NCBI RefSeq assembly: GCF_030816475.1
Contig: NZ_JAUSXF010000001.1
Coordinates: 4,340,001 to 4,404,000 of the forward strand
Origin: Arthrobacter pascens
GTDB lineage: Bacteria; Actinomycetota; Actinomycetes; Actinomycetales; Micrococcaceae
Direction of reading: 5' to 3'
DNA: 64,000 nucleotides
In this document: piece by piece, positions 15,671 to 25,597 of the stretch
Layout of the letters: each line of letters opens with the position of its first letter
How positions within the stretch are numbered: the first letter of the stretch is position 1
Notes under the pieces: model-generated
What the model saw: the letters and a program-made list of their open reading frames with translations, nothing else
The model's database searches: none
Told to the model about the DNA's origin: nothing
Made by a program: the position numbers and the translations under genes

Positions 15671-18282
15671 GAGCGAGGGTCCCGCTGTCTATCGGATCCG
15701 CGGCTGCTTTCGTCCCGCTCCCAATTATGGGAACGGGACGCACCGCGGCGTCCGATAAGGGCGAAGGCAAAGTAAATCACAGCATTTGTCGCGGAGATTG
15801 GCCCCCGAACCGAGCTAAGAACTTCTCTCAGGGTGTTTCGAGCCGTGCTGTGACCCCCGCCCTGACCGTTTTGTTCGGAGTTGCCACGATACACCCGATG
15901 CAAAATAGAGAATTGATCCTTGAGCGTCCTTGGTGGACGAAATACCACCGGTTCGCCCTCTAGTACGGTCTTTTCATTCGCCGCAAAAAGGCGGTCGATA
16001 AAGAGGTCATCTGAAATCAGGTCCGGAAACGATGTAAATCGGCGATGCCCCTTTTCGGATATGGCGTAGACACCGCCTGCCCACAAGCTGGTCTGGACCG
16101 ATGGGAGCTTAGTCCGTGTGTGATAGTAGGAACGAATTAGGGGATTCGCGCCGTGGAGGTCATAGTGGACAACAGGGCGTGCAGCCAGTTTTTCACCGCC
16201 TGACAGCGTCAGGAACAGTTCGCGTAAAGCGACTGATCCAACTTCTACGTCAGCATCCATGTACAGTCTGGGCCATTGGGAAGCTATCGAGTCGGCGACA
16301 TTGAGAGCAGCGGTTTTCGATGCCTCTTCGATTTCCACGACGGTAACACCCTCAAATGTCCGAGCTATTTGAGCGGTGTCGTCGCTGCATCCGTTGCAGG
16401 ACACTATGACCTCAATCCCTGCTGATCTTGTAAGCGGTGCTAGCGGAGCTAGAGCGCGCGCAATGACGGCCGCTTCATTATGCGCCGGAATAATTACTGC
16501 CCCGGATGGGAATCCGCTGGCGTCATGCCGCGATGGACCTGGAAGTTCAGACCATTTCGCCTCCTTCAGCACCGTAGAAAGAACTCCCCGACGGTCTGTT
16601 TTCCAAAACCTGAGGGCTTCGGACAGTACCACTGAAAATCGATATGCGGCCGAGTAAAGTGAGGAGTGATGCTTACGAATGTAGCGAATTCGATTTACGG
16701 ATAGTAGAGCGTTGAGACTTGCTGAACTTCCTGAGCCTCCGCCGGTGTGAGTCATTACCGCCCGTGGTTCAAACCAGATGGAATGGCCGAGCTTACGGAC
16801 CCGGCGACAGTAATCCGTCTCCTCCGAATACAGGAAGTAGCTTTCGTCCCAAGAAATCTGGTCGGCTACTGAACGGCGAATCATCATGGCCGCTCCCGTG
16901 GCCCACTCCACGATATGAGCGTGCCTGTAACTTTCCGGGTTGCAGTCTGTTTCTGCCAGCCAGTTTGGACGGTCAGGAATACGGCTCCCCAGAATGGCAT
17001 CGCAAACTGCACGACTGAGGGTCGGCTCACGATGTATCGAATAGACAGTCTCAGAGCGTTCATTAACCAGTTTAGGCACCACCACCCCAGCATGAGATCG
17101 CTGCAGCCGGTTCCAAAGGAAACGCAAACTTCCTCGATCAATTGTGAGATCGGGGTTCAGAATGATGACGGAATCTGATTCACCAGCCCTTGCCAGGGCA
17201 ACATTGATGCCGGCCGAATACCCTAAATTGCCGCCGGTATTAACAACACAAACATCCGGATGCTCGGTCCGGATCCTCTGAACGGTTTCGTCATCGGACG
17301 AGTTATCGGCAACTATTACTCGTAGGGTCAAATCTGCCGTCTCCTGACGGAGACTGTCTAATAATGGGCCGATATGGTTCGCACTGTTATACGTGACTAC
17401 TATTGCTACGGCGTCCACGATCTCGTTTGATTCCGTGAAATATCCGGGAGTCCTCGGAGCAGGCGTCGACAAATGCTTCGTTTCCTGAATTTCCGCCGGT
17501 AGAGTGGATGATTTTGTCTTCAACTTGATGTAGGCCTCGGGTCCGTCTATAAGGTATCTGCGCGCCAGTCGCCGCGGCTCCTTGGCTAACCGGTAGCACC
17601 ACTCCAGGCCATGGTCTCGCGCCCAGACCGGGGCGCGTCCTACTCGTCCTGCCATAAAGTCCACAGCTGCACCAAACGCCAGGAGAACGGACGCCCCTGT
17701 GTGCTCCCCATATCGATCTATCCATAACTCCTGTCGTGGTTTCCCCAAGCCGACGAACAAAATCTGCGTACCCGAATTAGCGATCAGCTGTGCAAGTTGC
17801 TGGGAACTGTCGTCGGAATTAAGTTCGACGCGACTGGGCGACCACATTCCTGATATTTTCAACTGAGGACGTTCGATCGAAAGTTTTCGTCTTAGAAGAG
17901 CTTGAGTGGCTTCTGAGCCGCCCAAAAACCCAACTGACAGCCCTAGCAATTCGGCCTGCACCAGTATCGGGTACGCAAGTTCACTACCAGCAAGCCTTGG
18001 CCACTCATGGTCTGTCAGTCGTCGTGATTCCTGCACCAGAGGCGAGCCGTCCAGGAGATAGAGCCATTCCAGAGTGCTCGCTGGATCCGAATGAAGAGTG
18101 CCGGCCCAGCGTCCCCTCACCCCAAAATGGTGGAGATGGTCAAGATTCACTGAGACAACGGCGAGCCGCGTCCTTTCGTCTGACATGGCCCTGTTCATGA
18201 TGAGGGATACGGCCGGTTCGAATTCCATGAGGTTAACGGGTGTGCCAGCAAGAATTACACCGCTGTTCATTGATTTCGTCAT
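15667..18282 (-). CDS. Triple-domain glycosyltransferase: WecG/TagA/CpsF + GT2 + GT2
   Basis: Three glycosyltransferases are fused in one 871-residue frame. Residues 5-252 are WecG/TagA/CpsF (GT26): FVGLGKPRQELWI at 176-188, GAAVDFMAG at 204-212 and GLEWCYRLAKEPRRLARRYL. Residues 290-545 form a GT2 domain of the rhamnosyltransferase type (VADNSSDDE at 324-332, NPDL at 376-379, ETDYCRR at 488-494). Residues 594-800 form a second GT2 domain (IIPAHNEAAVIARAL, YMDADVE at 674-680). No stop or frameshift separates them, and the linkers (252-290, 545-594) are short and polar. GAGAGG precedes the ATG. The protein probably adds several sugars in succession to the lipid-linked unit on the cytoplasmic face. 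Confidence 0.85.
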   Translation of the reverse strand: MTKSMNSGVILAGTPVNLMEFEPAVSLIMNRAMSDERTRLAVVSVNLDHLHHFGVRGRWAGTLHSDPASTLEWLYLLDGSPLVQESRRLTDHEWPRLAGSELAYPILVQAELLGLSVGFLGGSEATQALLRRKLSIERPQLKISGMWSPSRVELNSDDSSQQLAQLIANSGTQILFVGLGKPRQELWIDRYGEHTGASVLLAFGAAVDFMAGRVGRAPVWARDHGLEWCYRLAKEPRRLARRYLIDGPEAYIKLKTKSSTLPAEIQETKHLSTPAPRTPGYFTESNEIVDAVAIVVTYNSANHIGPLLDSLRQETADLTLRVIVADNSSDDETVQRIRTEHPDVCVVNTGGNLGYSAGINVALARAGESDSVIILNPDLTIDRGSLRFLWNRLQRSHAGVVVPKLVNERSETVYSIHREPTLSRAVCDAILGSRIPDRPNWLAETDCNPESYRHAHIVEWATGAAMMIRRSVADQISWDESYFLYSEETDYCRRVRKLGHSIWFEPRAVMTHTGGGSGSSASLNALLSVNRIRYIRKHHSSLYSAAYRFSVVLSEALRFWKTDRRGVLSTVLKEAKWSELPGPSRHDASGFPSGAVIIPAHNEAAVIARALAPLAPLTRSAGIEVIVSCNGCSDDTAQIARTFEGVTVVEIEEASKTAALNVADSIASQWPRLYMDADVEVGSVALRELFLTLSGGEKLAARPVVHYDLHGANPLIRSYYHTRTKLPSVQTSLWAGGVYAISEKGHRRFTSFPDLISDDLFIDRLFAANEKTVLEGEPVVFRPPRTLKDQFSILHRVYRGNSEQNGQGGGHSTARNTLREVLSSVRGPISATNAVIYFAFALIGRRGASRSHNWERDESSRGSDRQRDPRS

Positions 18283-19592
18283 GATGGCCTCTCGGGTCCA
18301 GCCGTCTTTGGCTTAGGTTGAAATGGTCCAATTGCTGAATCAAAGTGGCTTGACTGGGATGGAAGAGGTTCCGAACGGTGAAGGGGGCCACGGTCCGATG
18401 GATTCGTTTTGGCGAGGCTTGGAGTGGGTGGCTCAAGAGGACGCATCTGAGCCCGCTTCGGGAAAACTTTTGCCAGCAGCTGGCGAAATCCTCGAATTGT
18501 CAGGAACGGGCGTTCGCAAGCGATGAAAAATAGATAGGCGCTGCCTATGGCAAGGGGAATACCAAGCAAGGCCAGGGTCAGAAATGCTGCTGCGCCTGTA
18601 AGACCTGCTCTAGCCACAACGTGAATGCGAAGCAGTTCCAGTACGGGCGCGTGTATGAGGTAAATACTGAATGCGAACCGGCCCAGAGAGACAAGAAATC
18701 GAGTGCCAAGCAGGGATGTTAACCATCTGAGCTTCCCCTGGTCTAATGCCGTCAATAGAGCCGCGGTGGCTCCGCCAACTGCCAGATCGACCCAGAAGTA
18801 TGTGGCCACTATCCGTGCCGGACCGGCAACAGCAGCAACTACGATGAATCCCACCACCATTGTGACCGCAACGCAAACTGCCATCCTGGCTCCGATTGCC
18901 TTTGAAGCAAGCCAGACAGCAGCGGTTCCGAAGGCAAAAAGTGCAAAATAGGCTGTACTGAATCGTTCAAAAAAGGCAAGAAACGGAAAATACTGGCCCC
19001 CTATGTGCTGGACCAAGACCAAGAGCAGTATCGCTGGTATGACGCGCATAATTCGGTATCGGCGCAAGCAGAAAACGAGCAGCGGAAAAAGGAAATAGAT
19101 GTGCCATTCCACAGCTATCGACCAAAACACACCATTAGGCGGTGTGGTGGATATCGCATCTTGGATTAATAGACCGTGAATCGCGATATCTTGAACGGTA
19201 ACTTCGCTGCCCGACGGTGACGCAATCAGCCCGGTTGCGATCAGTAGTGCCGAAAAGCCGAGCGCTGCCCAGTACGGCGGCACAATCCGCCAAAAACGGC
19301 GCCGCATAAAGGTTAGGCCACCGTGCCGCAGTCGCATCCCTTGGTCCGCAGGGGCGAGTGCAAGTGAATAACCGGAGACGACGATGAAGACCGAGACCGC
19401 CAAATGGCCGTACACGAGCCAGTCAGTCCACCAAGGCCCGTTGTTTCCTGGATATCCGCCGTATGACATCAGCCAGACGTGGTGGAGGACCACGAATGTG
19501 GCTGCAAGGGCGCGAACTCCATCAAGCCAGTTGAGTCTGCGGACATCGGGCCTGCTCTTGGTGACACCCCCGGGAACTGTCAAGTCCTGCAC
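18279..19592 (-). CDS. Acyltransferase 3 family membrane protein (OafA-like)
   Basis: The 437-residue protein has about 10 membrane segments and the acyltransferase 3 signatures: LDGVRALAATFVVLHHVW near the start (catalytic-type His), HLAVSVFIVVSGY, RRRFWRIVPPYW, and FSIYLIHAP near the end. Such proteins acetylate or otherwise acylate surface sugars using a cytoplasmic acyl donor. The GTG start has GAGGAGG 7 nt upstream and overlaps the previous gene by 13 nt. A polar tail of about 60 residues follows the membrane domain. Confidence 0.85.
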   Translation of the reverse strand: MQDLTVPGGVTKSRPDVRRLNWLDGVRALAATFVVLHHVWLMSYGGYPGNNGPWWTDWLVYGHLAVSVFIVVSGYSLALAPADQGMRLRHGGLTFMRRRFWRIVPPYWAALGFSALLIATGLIASPSGSEVTVQDIAIHGLLIQDAISTTPPNGVFWSIAVEWHIYFLFPLLVFCLRRYRIMRVIPAILLLVLVQHIGGQYFPFLAFFERFSTAYFALFAFGTAAVWLASKAIGARMAVCVAVTMVVGFIVVAAVAGPARIVATYFWVDLAVGGATAALLTALDQGKLRWLTSLLGTRFLVSLGRFAFSIYLIHAPVLELLRIHVVARAGLTGAAAFLTLALLGIPLAIGSAYLFFIACERPFLTIRGFRQLLAKVFPKRAQMRPLEPPTPSLAKTNPSDRGPLHRSEPLPSQSSHFDSAIGPFQPKPKTAGPERPS

Positions 19593-20806
19593 GTCACGGC
19601 CTCCTCAATGTGCTTCGCGACCTCGGCCTGCGTGTCGGCCCAACTCGGACCGGTAGCGGCCGCGGCGCGTACTGAGCGTTCCAGGATGTGCGGGTCGGAG
19701 ACCACCGCACTCAAGGCTCGGGCCAGTGCGGACGGAGTGGGAGGAGCCCAGTGAGCCTCAGGATTGGTGAGGACAGTACGCGAAAACTCGTGGTCATTTA
19801 CGACTGCGATGTTGCCGGCCGCCAACATTTCGGAGGCCACCAACGTAATATTCGTAAAGGACAAGGCCAGCCCAGCGATGGTGCTGTTGTATAAGTCATT
19901 GAGTTCCGCCGGAGTTAACGATCCGTACTGAGTAAGCGGAATGCCCCATCCGGTCACCTTGGATCCATAAATGTGGATTTTCTGCTCTGGATGCAGGGCG
20001 TGGAACGCCTGTAGGGCCAGGCGCCCCAGTTCGTAGCCTCGGCGATCGGTACCGGGACGCGCAAAGAAGACGACTCCAGATCGTCGAGCTCCGCCGATGA
20101 CGCGGTAGGCATTCGTGTCGTTGCCGAATGGGACCGTGATTGACTCGACGCCGACTTCCCGGGCGAGTGTTCGAGCAACCATCTGGCCAAGTGCCAGGTG
20201 CGTGAAGCCGAACCGGTAGGTGTCTTCAGCCAGGCTATAAAGGCTGCCGCGCGGATAGAAGTAAGGTTCAAAGTCTTGGATGAAGTAAAAGCGATGCATG
20301 CTTCCCCCGCCGTGACTGGCCAGAGCATGTGCGGTGTCCCAAGAACTGGCCACGCAGCCATCAAATCCGTCAATAACTTGGGGCAGCGGTCGAATATCGG
20401 CCTTTAGATTCGGCCAGTGCCGCCGGATCGATGCTGCGTAGGCATTGAAGTCACTTCCATGGCGGTTATATAGCAGGAGTGTGCAAGTATGCCCTCGCCC
20501 CTCCATTCCAGCGATCATCCGAAAGAAGGTTGTGTGGCCTCCTGATCCTGGACCCGGGGGAGTGCAAAGCCACCCCAACCTCAGAGGGCGGGCGGCAGAT
20601 AGGGTAGGCGGCGGACTAAGTTCCAGGTTTGTCGAATCAGCAATATCCTGCTGCAACAGCGGGAAATTCAGACTCTGCGTATCAAATTTCGTAGCGAGAA
20701 ATTCGACCGTCCGGCGGGCAACACGTCGGCCCGCGTCTTTTGCGCCTATTTGTCGGACCCGCCGAAGAAGAGACGAGGGTGTTTGGTAGTCCGTCCCCTT
20801 GATCAT
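19580..20806 (-). CDS. Glycosyltransferase family 4-like, rhamnan-synthesis type
   Basis: This 408-residue soluble protein has a GT-B layout: an N-terminal domain with WLCTPPGPGSGGHTTFFRM, the FIQDFEPYFYP block, and a C-terminal half with FFARPGTDRRGYELG, GLALSFTNITLVASEMLA and GNIAVVND. The FIQDFEP and RPGTDRRG blocks recall WsaF/RgpF-like rhamnosyltransferases. It starts at ATG 20804-20806, overlapping the flippase stop as ATGA, with GGAG-rich sequence upstream. It probably extends the repeat unit; donor sugar not determinable here. Confidence 0.75.
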   Translation of the reverse strand: MIKGTDYQTPSSLLRRVRQIGAKDAGRRVARRTVEFLATKFDTQSLNFPLLQQDIADSTNLELSPPPTLSAARPLRLGWLCTPPGPGSGGHTTFFRMIAGMEGRGHTCTLLLYNRHGSDFNAYAASIRRHWPNLKADIRPLPQVIDGFDGCVASSWDTAHALASHGGGSMHRFYFIQDFEPYFYPRGSLYSLAEDTYRFGFTHLALGQMVARTLAREVGVESITVPFGNDTNAYRVIGGARRSGVVFFARPGTDRRGYELGRLALQAFHALHPEQKIHIYGSKVTGWGIPLTQYGSLTPAELNDLYNSTIAGLALSFTNITLVASEMLAAGNIAVVNDHEFSRTVLTNPEAHWAPPTPSALARALSAVVSDPHILERSVRAAAATGPSWADTQAEVAKHIEEAVTCRT

Positions 20807-22395
20807 TGCTCTTCTCCAATGTTCGGTCTCTGGTCGGAGGAAGCCGCTGCGGCTACTTGCAACGCGGTTCCTGGGGGGCCGCTCCGGGCTCCGCCATCCA
20901 GTTCCGGTTCAGCGCCCTCGGCGCGCCCTGGCTCGGTCACTTGTCCGCCTTGAAGTCGGGACAGCTCCCGCACTTGTCTGAGCCACCAGTTCATGAGGGG
21001 TAAGGCGTAGGCAATTGAGCCTGCAATTGTCCCAACGGTGAGTGCGAGCCACCGTACTGGGATGGTGACTGTCGTGAGCCACAGGACTCCGGCGAGGGGC
21101 AAACCGGCAAGTGTCGGAACGATCCACGCACCAATGAATCCAAGAGTGGGAACGGCCGATCGCCGCATGGAGATGAGGTAAGCAGGAAGAACCACAGCCA
21201 ATGCCACTATTACGTGTGCCCACCCGGCCCCTGCGAGGCCTGCCGATTGCACTCCAACGAACATTGCGGGTATCAGCGTCACTAACCAGATGGCCTGGAT
21301 GAGCAGGACTCTGCGGGTATGACCGCTCGCAATAAGATAAGTCGCAGCAAGGTCGAAGATGACGCGAAAGGCGCCAAATGCGGCCAAAGGAACGACCGCC
21401 ACGACGGCTCCCATCCAAACATCCCCGTATGCAACGGACACCAGTTGGGGTGCCAGGAACATGAGACCGACTGCCACTAGGATGCTCACCGCCCAGATGG
21501 GTCCGCTTACCTGCACCATGGCGCGGCCCCTGTGTACAGTGCTGGCCAATCTGGAAAAGGCCGGGAGTGCGATGACTCTCACAGACTGGCCGGCCACGGA
21601 CATAGGCCACGAGGCCACATTAAAGGCCAAGGCATAGAGGCCCAGTTCGAGGGGACCGAGAGTGCGGGCAACCATAAGGTTGTCGACGCTCACCGTCAGC
21701 CATGCCACGAAGTTGGCCGTCGCTAGCGGCAGACCAAACCCGACCGCCTCGCGGGCCACCTCTCGGTCCCACCCGAACTCCGGCCATCGCCCTACGGCAA
21801 TGTACTGCATCACTACCGCTGCGGACTGTCCAGCGATTCTGCCCAGTGCCAGGGCGGCGGGACCGAATCCTGTGATGGCCAGGAGGGCCATCACCAATGT
21901 CGATATGACCATTGAAGATGCATCGACGGCAAAGAGAGTGCCTTGACGGATATTTCGCTGCAGAAGGGCTGCTGGGACTACTGAAAGGCCGATGAGGAAT
22001 ATTGATATCGACATCAATTGGACAACACTTGTAGCTTCGGGGCTTCCGAAAAAAATGGCGACGTGTGATGCGGCGAAATACATTGCCCCGGCGAGAATGC
22101 TGCTTAAGACCAGCCCAAGAGTGCCCACAGTTGGGAGATGGCGCTGATAGTCATCGCGGCGAACCAAGTCAGCTCCGAGACCAAATTCGGCGAGGGATCC
22201 GAGGATGGACCAAGTTGTAAGCGCGACTGCAAAGACTCCGAAGGCCTCTGGAGCAATAAGGCGTGCCATGATGATACCCACTGCCAGATTGCTCAGACGC
22301 AGCACAATATTGCTAGCCGTACTCCAAACCAGTCCTCGACGGACTTTCTGCCCCATGGCAATATCCGCCGACAGTTGCTCGCTCACGAGCGCCAT
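20803..22395 (-). CDS. Wzx-type oligosaccharide flippase
   Basis: From the chosen start the protein has 530 residues with about 12 to 14 membrane segments. The opening (GQKVRRGLVWSTASNIVLRL, then ARLIAPEAFGVFAVALTTW) is classic for the RfbX/polysaccharide-transport family. The open frame begins at TTG 22470, which would overlap the preceding gene by 88 nt, so I prefer ATG 22395 (13-nt overlap); ATG 22356 is also possible, and none has an ideal Shine-Dalgarno. The C-terminal 60 residues are polar and Gly/Glu-rich. It translocates the repeat unit made by the operon. Confidence 0.82.
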   Translation of the reverse strand: MALVSEQLSADIAMGQKVRRGLVWSTASNIVLRLSNLAVGIIMARLIAPEAFGVFAVALTTWSILGSLAEFGLGADLVRRDDYQRHLPTVGTLGLVLSSILAGAMYFAASHVAIFFGSPEATSVVQLMSISIFLIGLSVVPAALLQRNIRQGTLFAVDASSMVISTLVMALLAITGFGPAALALGRIAGQSAAVVMQYIAVGRWPEFGWDREVAREAVGFGLPLATANFVAWLTVSVDNLMVARTLGPLELGLYALAFNVASWPMSVAGQSVRVIALPAFSRLASTVHRGRAMVQVSGPIWAVSILVAVGLMFLAPQLVSVAYGDVWMGAVVAVVPLAAFGAFRVIFDLAATYLIASGHTRRVLLIQAIWLVTLIPAMFVGVQSAGLAGAGWAHVIVALAVVLPAYLISMRRSAVPTLGFIGAWIVPTLAGLPLAGVLWLTTVTIPVRWLALTVGTIAGSIAYALPLMNWWLRQVRELSRLQGGQVTEPGRAEGAEPELDGGARSGPPGTALQVAAAASSDQRPNIGEEQ

Positions 22396-23324
22396 CTCCC
22401 CGAGGGAACGATAGACGCTCGCTTCAATTCTGAGCGTATCCGCATTGCCCACACTTTGAAGGGACTCCAAGGCTGAGGAATGGGAGGCATGAGGTCTTCG
22501 TTGATGACGAGGACGCCGTCATGCGCGTCATAATCCAGTGCAGCTGCCGGCACGATACGCGATTTCCAAGAATCAGGAACCGTTTCATCCGGTGTTCCGG
22601 CGAAATAGCCCACGTTCCTAACTTGTGTCACTGACATCGCCCATTCTTTGACCATCTCATGCGAAAATTCAGATGGCATCCCTGGCGAAGTTCGGCGAGT
22701 ATCAAGGCGCTTTTGTATTTGGGTCGGCGATCTGTAGGCAAAATGCCTGATTGGGATTCGCATGGGTGCTGCGGGGCGACTCCACACCGCGCGAGGAAAG
22801 CCACCATCCGTGTGTTGCCAACCGATTGTTGGATCATGACGGAAGAAGCGCGGTTCCGACCAGTGATTAAGGTAATAGCGGCACTTTTCGGTTATTGGTA
22901 CATCGTCATTAAACAGGTCAGGGCTGGCGAAGTATCTTTCTGCATCGATATCTGTAAAGTAGTAAGAAATGCTCGCAGACCATACTGAAAAATATTCATC
23001 TGGCGTCTTCACTAGAATCTCACGAGGATCGTCAACATAGAATTCGTCGGCATCTAACCTGCACCACCAATCACCACCGGCAGCCTTTGCAGCATTTGCG
23101 TTGTAAAGCCGAGCCCTTATCCCATCGTGGAAGGGTGTTAAATCACATCCCACTGGAATAATTCGAGGCTCCAATTTAGACATGGACTGGACGCGTTGCC
23201 AACCATCGTCGTCGCTGCCATTATCTAATAGAAATATTTCATCACACCAGCGGAGCGCATCGGAAAGCGTTTGTTCGATAATGTCTGATTCATTCTTCAT
23301 AACGCACAATGCTCGGATCTTCAT
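22383..23324 (-). CDS. Glycosyltransferase family 2-like protein
   Basis: The 313-residue product begins IRALCVMKNESDIIEQTL and continues with IFLLDNGSDDDGW and WWCRLDADEFYVDDP, the pattern of GT2-like enzymes (N-terminal nucleotide-binding strand, DxD-like DADE near residue 92). A His/Trp-rich middle (EPRFFRHDPTIGWQH) may form the acceptor site. The gene is noticeably lower in GC than the flanking chromosome. It lies between an aminotransferase (45 nt upstream) and the flippase (overlapping). Confidence 0.75.
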   Translation of the reverse strand: MKIRALCVMKNESDIIEQTLSDALRWCDEIFLLDNGSDDDGWQRVQSMSKLEPRIIPVGCDLTPFHDGIRARLYNANAAKAAGGDWWCRLDADEFYVDDPREILVKTPDEYFSVWSASISYYFTDIDAERYFASPDLFNDDVPITEKCRYYLNHWSEPRFFRHDPTIGWQHTDGGFPRAVWSRPAAPMRIPIRHFAYRSPTQIQKRLDTRRTSPGMPSEFSHEMVKEWAMSVTQVRNVGYFAGTPDETVPDSWKSRIVPAAALDYDAHDGVLVINEDLMPPIPQPWSPFKVWAMRIRSELKRASIVPSGRWRS

Positions 23325-23368
23325 GTGAGATCACCGCCTTTCCAGTGAAGAAGTGCACCGGTGTGTAT

Positions 23369-24478
23369 TCATAGCCCACGCCCCCGAAGGGCCCTCAGTA
23401 GCGTGTCTACGACAAACTGCTGCTCCGTTTCCGTAAGATGCGCGTGAATGGGCAGAGAAAGTATTTGGTCTGCGGCCCTTTCGGCTACGGGATATGCACG
23501 TGCCGGAATGTCGATGAGAGCAGGAGTCCTGTGAAGCGGCTGAGGATAATGGATGCCGGCACCAATGCCGGCTTCGTGAAGTCGCTTCAGGACGGCATCC
23601 CGTTGCGGAATCCGAATGACATACAGGTGCCAGACGTCCATGTTGCCTGGCATGGACTTTGGTAGGATTATGTCGTCAATCTCTCGAAGCATCTGGTCGT
23701 AACGGGCGGCAACCTGCCGGCGCCGTGCATTCCAGTCATTCAACCGCCTCAGTTTTATACTGAGAACAGTTGCCTGGATAGCATCAAGCCGTGAGTTGAA
23801 CCCCACGGTTTCGTGAACATATTTCACGATGCTCCCGTGAGAACTGAGCATCCGAACGGTTCTTGCAATTGATTCGTTATCGGTTATGACTGCCCCGGCA
23901 TCCCCCGCGGCTCCAAGATTCTTTCCAGGGTAGAAGCTGGTTGCCGATGCGGACCCCAGACTGCCCGCGGAACGTCCGAATCGAGTGGCGCCTTGGGCCT
24001 GGGCCGCATCCTCCACTATGTGCGCTCCCGCGTCGCGTGCCATCGACTCAAGTTCTTCAACTGCTGCGACTTGTCCGTACAGGTGTACGGGAACGATTGC
24101 AGATGTTCTGCTTGTAACGGCTGCAGCGACATTTGGTGCGCTAATCAACAAATACTTTTCGTCAACATCGACGAAGATGGGTATTGCACCGATCCGTATA
24201 ACAGCCTCGGCAGTGGCGATAAACGTATTGACCGGAATAATCACCTCGGAGTTGCGCGTCACTCCAACGGCTCGCAAGGCCATTTCGAGCGCATCGGTGC
24301 CGTTACCCACACCAATGCAGTAGCGCGATCCCAGAAATTCTGCATACACCTGTTCGAATAGCTCAACAGCCTTTCCGCCAATGAACTGACCGCTTCGAAA
24401 CAACTCTTGGATTTCTGGCAAAAGCTCCTCTTCGACTTCTTGACTCTGTGCGGCCAGGTCCACGAGGGGAATGTTCAT
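23369..24478 (-). CDS. DegT/DnrJ/EryC1/StrS sugar aminotransferase
   Basis: This 369-residue PLP enzyme has the family markers: GVGNGTDALEMALRA (cofactor loop), VEDAAQAQGATRFG, and the PLP lysine in SFYPGKNLGAAGDAGA, plus a C-terminal PQPLHRTPA region. It makes amino sugars from NDP-keto-sugars using glutamate. The start is ATG 24478 because AAGGAG sits 7 nt upstream; the longer frame to 24514 lacks a site. It is one of two DegT genes in the operon, so two different amino sugars, or one diamino sugar, are likely. Confidence 0.85.
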   Translation of the reverse strand: MNIPLVDLAAQSQEVEEELLPEIQELFRSGQFIGGKAVELFEQVYAEFLGSRYCIGVGNGTDALEMALRAVGVTRNSEVIIPVNTFIATAEAVIRIGAIPIFVDVDEKYLLISAPNVAAAVTSRTSAIVPVHLYGQVAAVEELESMARDAGAHIVEDAAQAQGATRFGRSAGSLGSASATSFYPGKNLGAAGDAGAVITDNESIARTVRMLSSHGSIVKYVHETVGFNSRLDAIQATVLSIKLRRLNDWNARRRQVAARYDQMLREIDDIILPKSMPGNMDVWHLYVIRIPQRDAVLKRLHEAGIGAGIHYPQPLHRTPALIDIPARAYPVAERAADQILSLPIHAHLTETEQQFVVDTLLRALRGRGL

Positions 24479-24517
24479 GTGGAGCTCCTTAGAAAGGCGG
24501 TTATCTAGATGCAAGTT

Positions 24518-25597
24518 TCACGAAATACCGATAGCTTTCCAAACCCGCCATCGCATCCGATCCATTTGCTTTCGAACTAATTCAGTAAGTATTTGTTGGA
24601 CATTTGGTTGACTACCTGCCTCGGCACGACTAAGCCGACGTCTGTACTTTCGATATCTTGAATTGCGCTTGGCTTTCCGGTCGGCTTCCGTTGCCGTGCT
24701 GGCAAGCTGGATAGCGGTTTCCTGGCTGCCGCCCGTGTCGAGCTCACGCTGGGCTAGAAGCAAGGCCTCCCGCGCCAGTGCACGGCGGGCCAGACGCAAG
24801 ATAGCGCGTCCGTCAGTGTCGTCTCGCAGCTCATACGTGGAGCAGAATGCGAGAAATGCCTTCAACCTATGACTTAGGTCTGTCGCCATAGACGAATATG
24901 AGAGCAAGTGCATGTTGGACTCATGTACTCGATAGAAGGCTTGCGGGGGACCGTGGATGTAGCCGATATCCCAACGCGACGCCAGCCGAAGCCAGTACTC
25001 CAGGTCCCCGGAGTGTGGGAGCTCCGGGTTGTAGTAGCCGACTTCGCGCATCGCCTCAGTACGCATGACGACTTCAGGAGACAAAATGAAGCACCTTCCG
25101 CGGTAACTAGCCAGATGCAGCCACTCGGAACCACGCCAAACTGTCCACGTGCTTCGGTCCTTGGAGCTCAGGCTGGGGCTGCCCTCGGCATCGTTAAAAT
25201 CCACCGGACGTCCATAAACCATTCCAACTGCCGGGTGGGCGGCCATTAAATCCGTGGCGCGTGCCAGTGCGTGTGGCGCCAGGAGGTCATCGGCAGACAA
25301 CAAGACTGCATACGTAGTCTCAATGCGGGCAAGGCCGTCGTTATAAGTCCCGATGTGACCTTCATTTTCCGCGTGTGCGACCACGGAAATTCGGGCATCT
25401 GTATCGGCAATGGCGGTTGCCACCTTTGCGGAGCCGTCCGGGGATGCATCATCAACAATGATGATGCGCACATCGACGCGCTCCTGCGAGAGCACGCTAT
25501 TCACGACCTGCGGGAGGTACTTTCCGTAGTTGTAGCAGGGTATGACCACAGTGACCGAGGCACGTTCGAGTGACTTCTGAGGCCGACATATCCTCAT
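24518..25597 (-). CDS. Glycosyltransferase family 2
   Basis: The 359-residue protein has a clear GT2 N-terminal domain: TVVIPCYNYGKYLPQVV (20-36), IIIVDDASPDGSA, LSADDLLAPHAL (DDxL near residue 100), then a DLEYWLRLA motif near 195. The C-terminal 100 residues are helical and rich in Arg and Ala. GGAGGTG lies 5 nt before the ATG, and the start overlaps the acetyltransferase stop as ATGA. It adds one sugar of the repeat unit; specificity unknown. Confidence 0.82.
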   Translation of the reverse strand: MRICRPQKSLERASVTVVIPCYNYGKYLPQVVNSVLSQERVDVRIIIVDDASPDGSAKVATAIADTDARISVVAHAENEGHIGTYNDGLARIETTYAVLLSADDLLAPHALARATDLMAAHPAVGMVYGRPVDFNDAEGSPSLSSKDRSTWTVWRGSEWLHLASYRGRCFILSPEVVMRTEAMREVGYYNPELPHSGDLEYWLRLASRWDIGYIHGPPQAFYRVHESNMHLLSYSSMATDLSHRLKAFLAFCSTYELRDDTDGRAILRLARRALAREALLLAQRELDTGGSQETAIQLASTATEADRKAKRNSRYRKYRRRLSRAEAGSQPNVQQILTELVRKQMDRMRWRVWKAIGIS

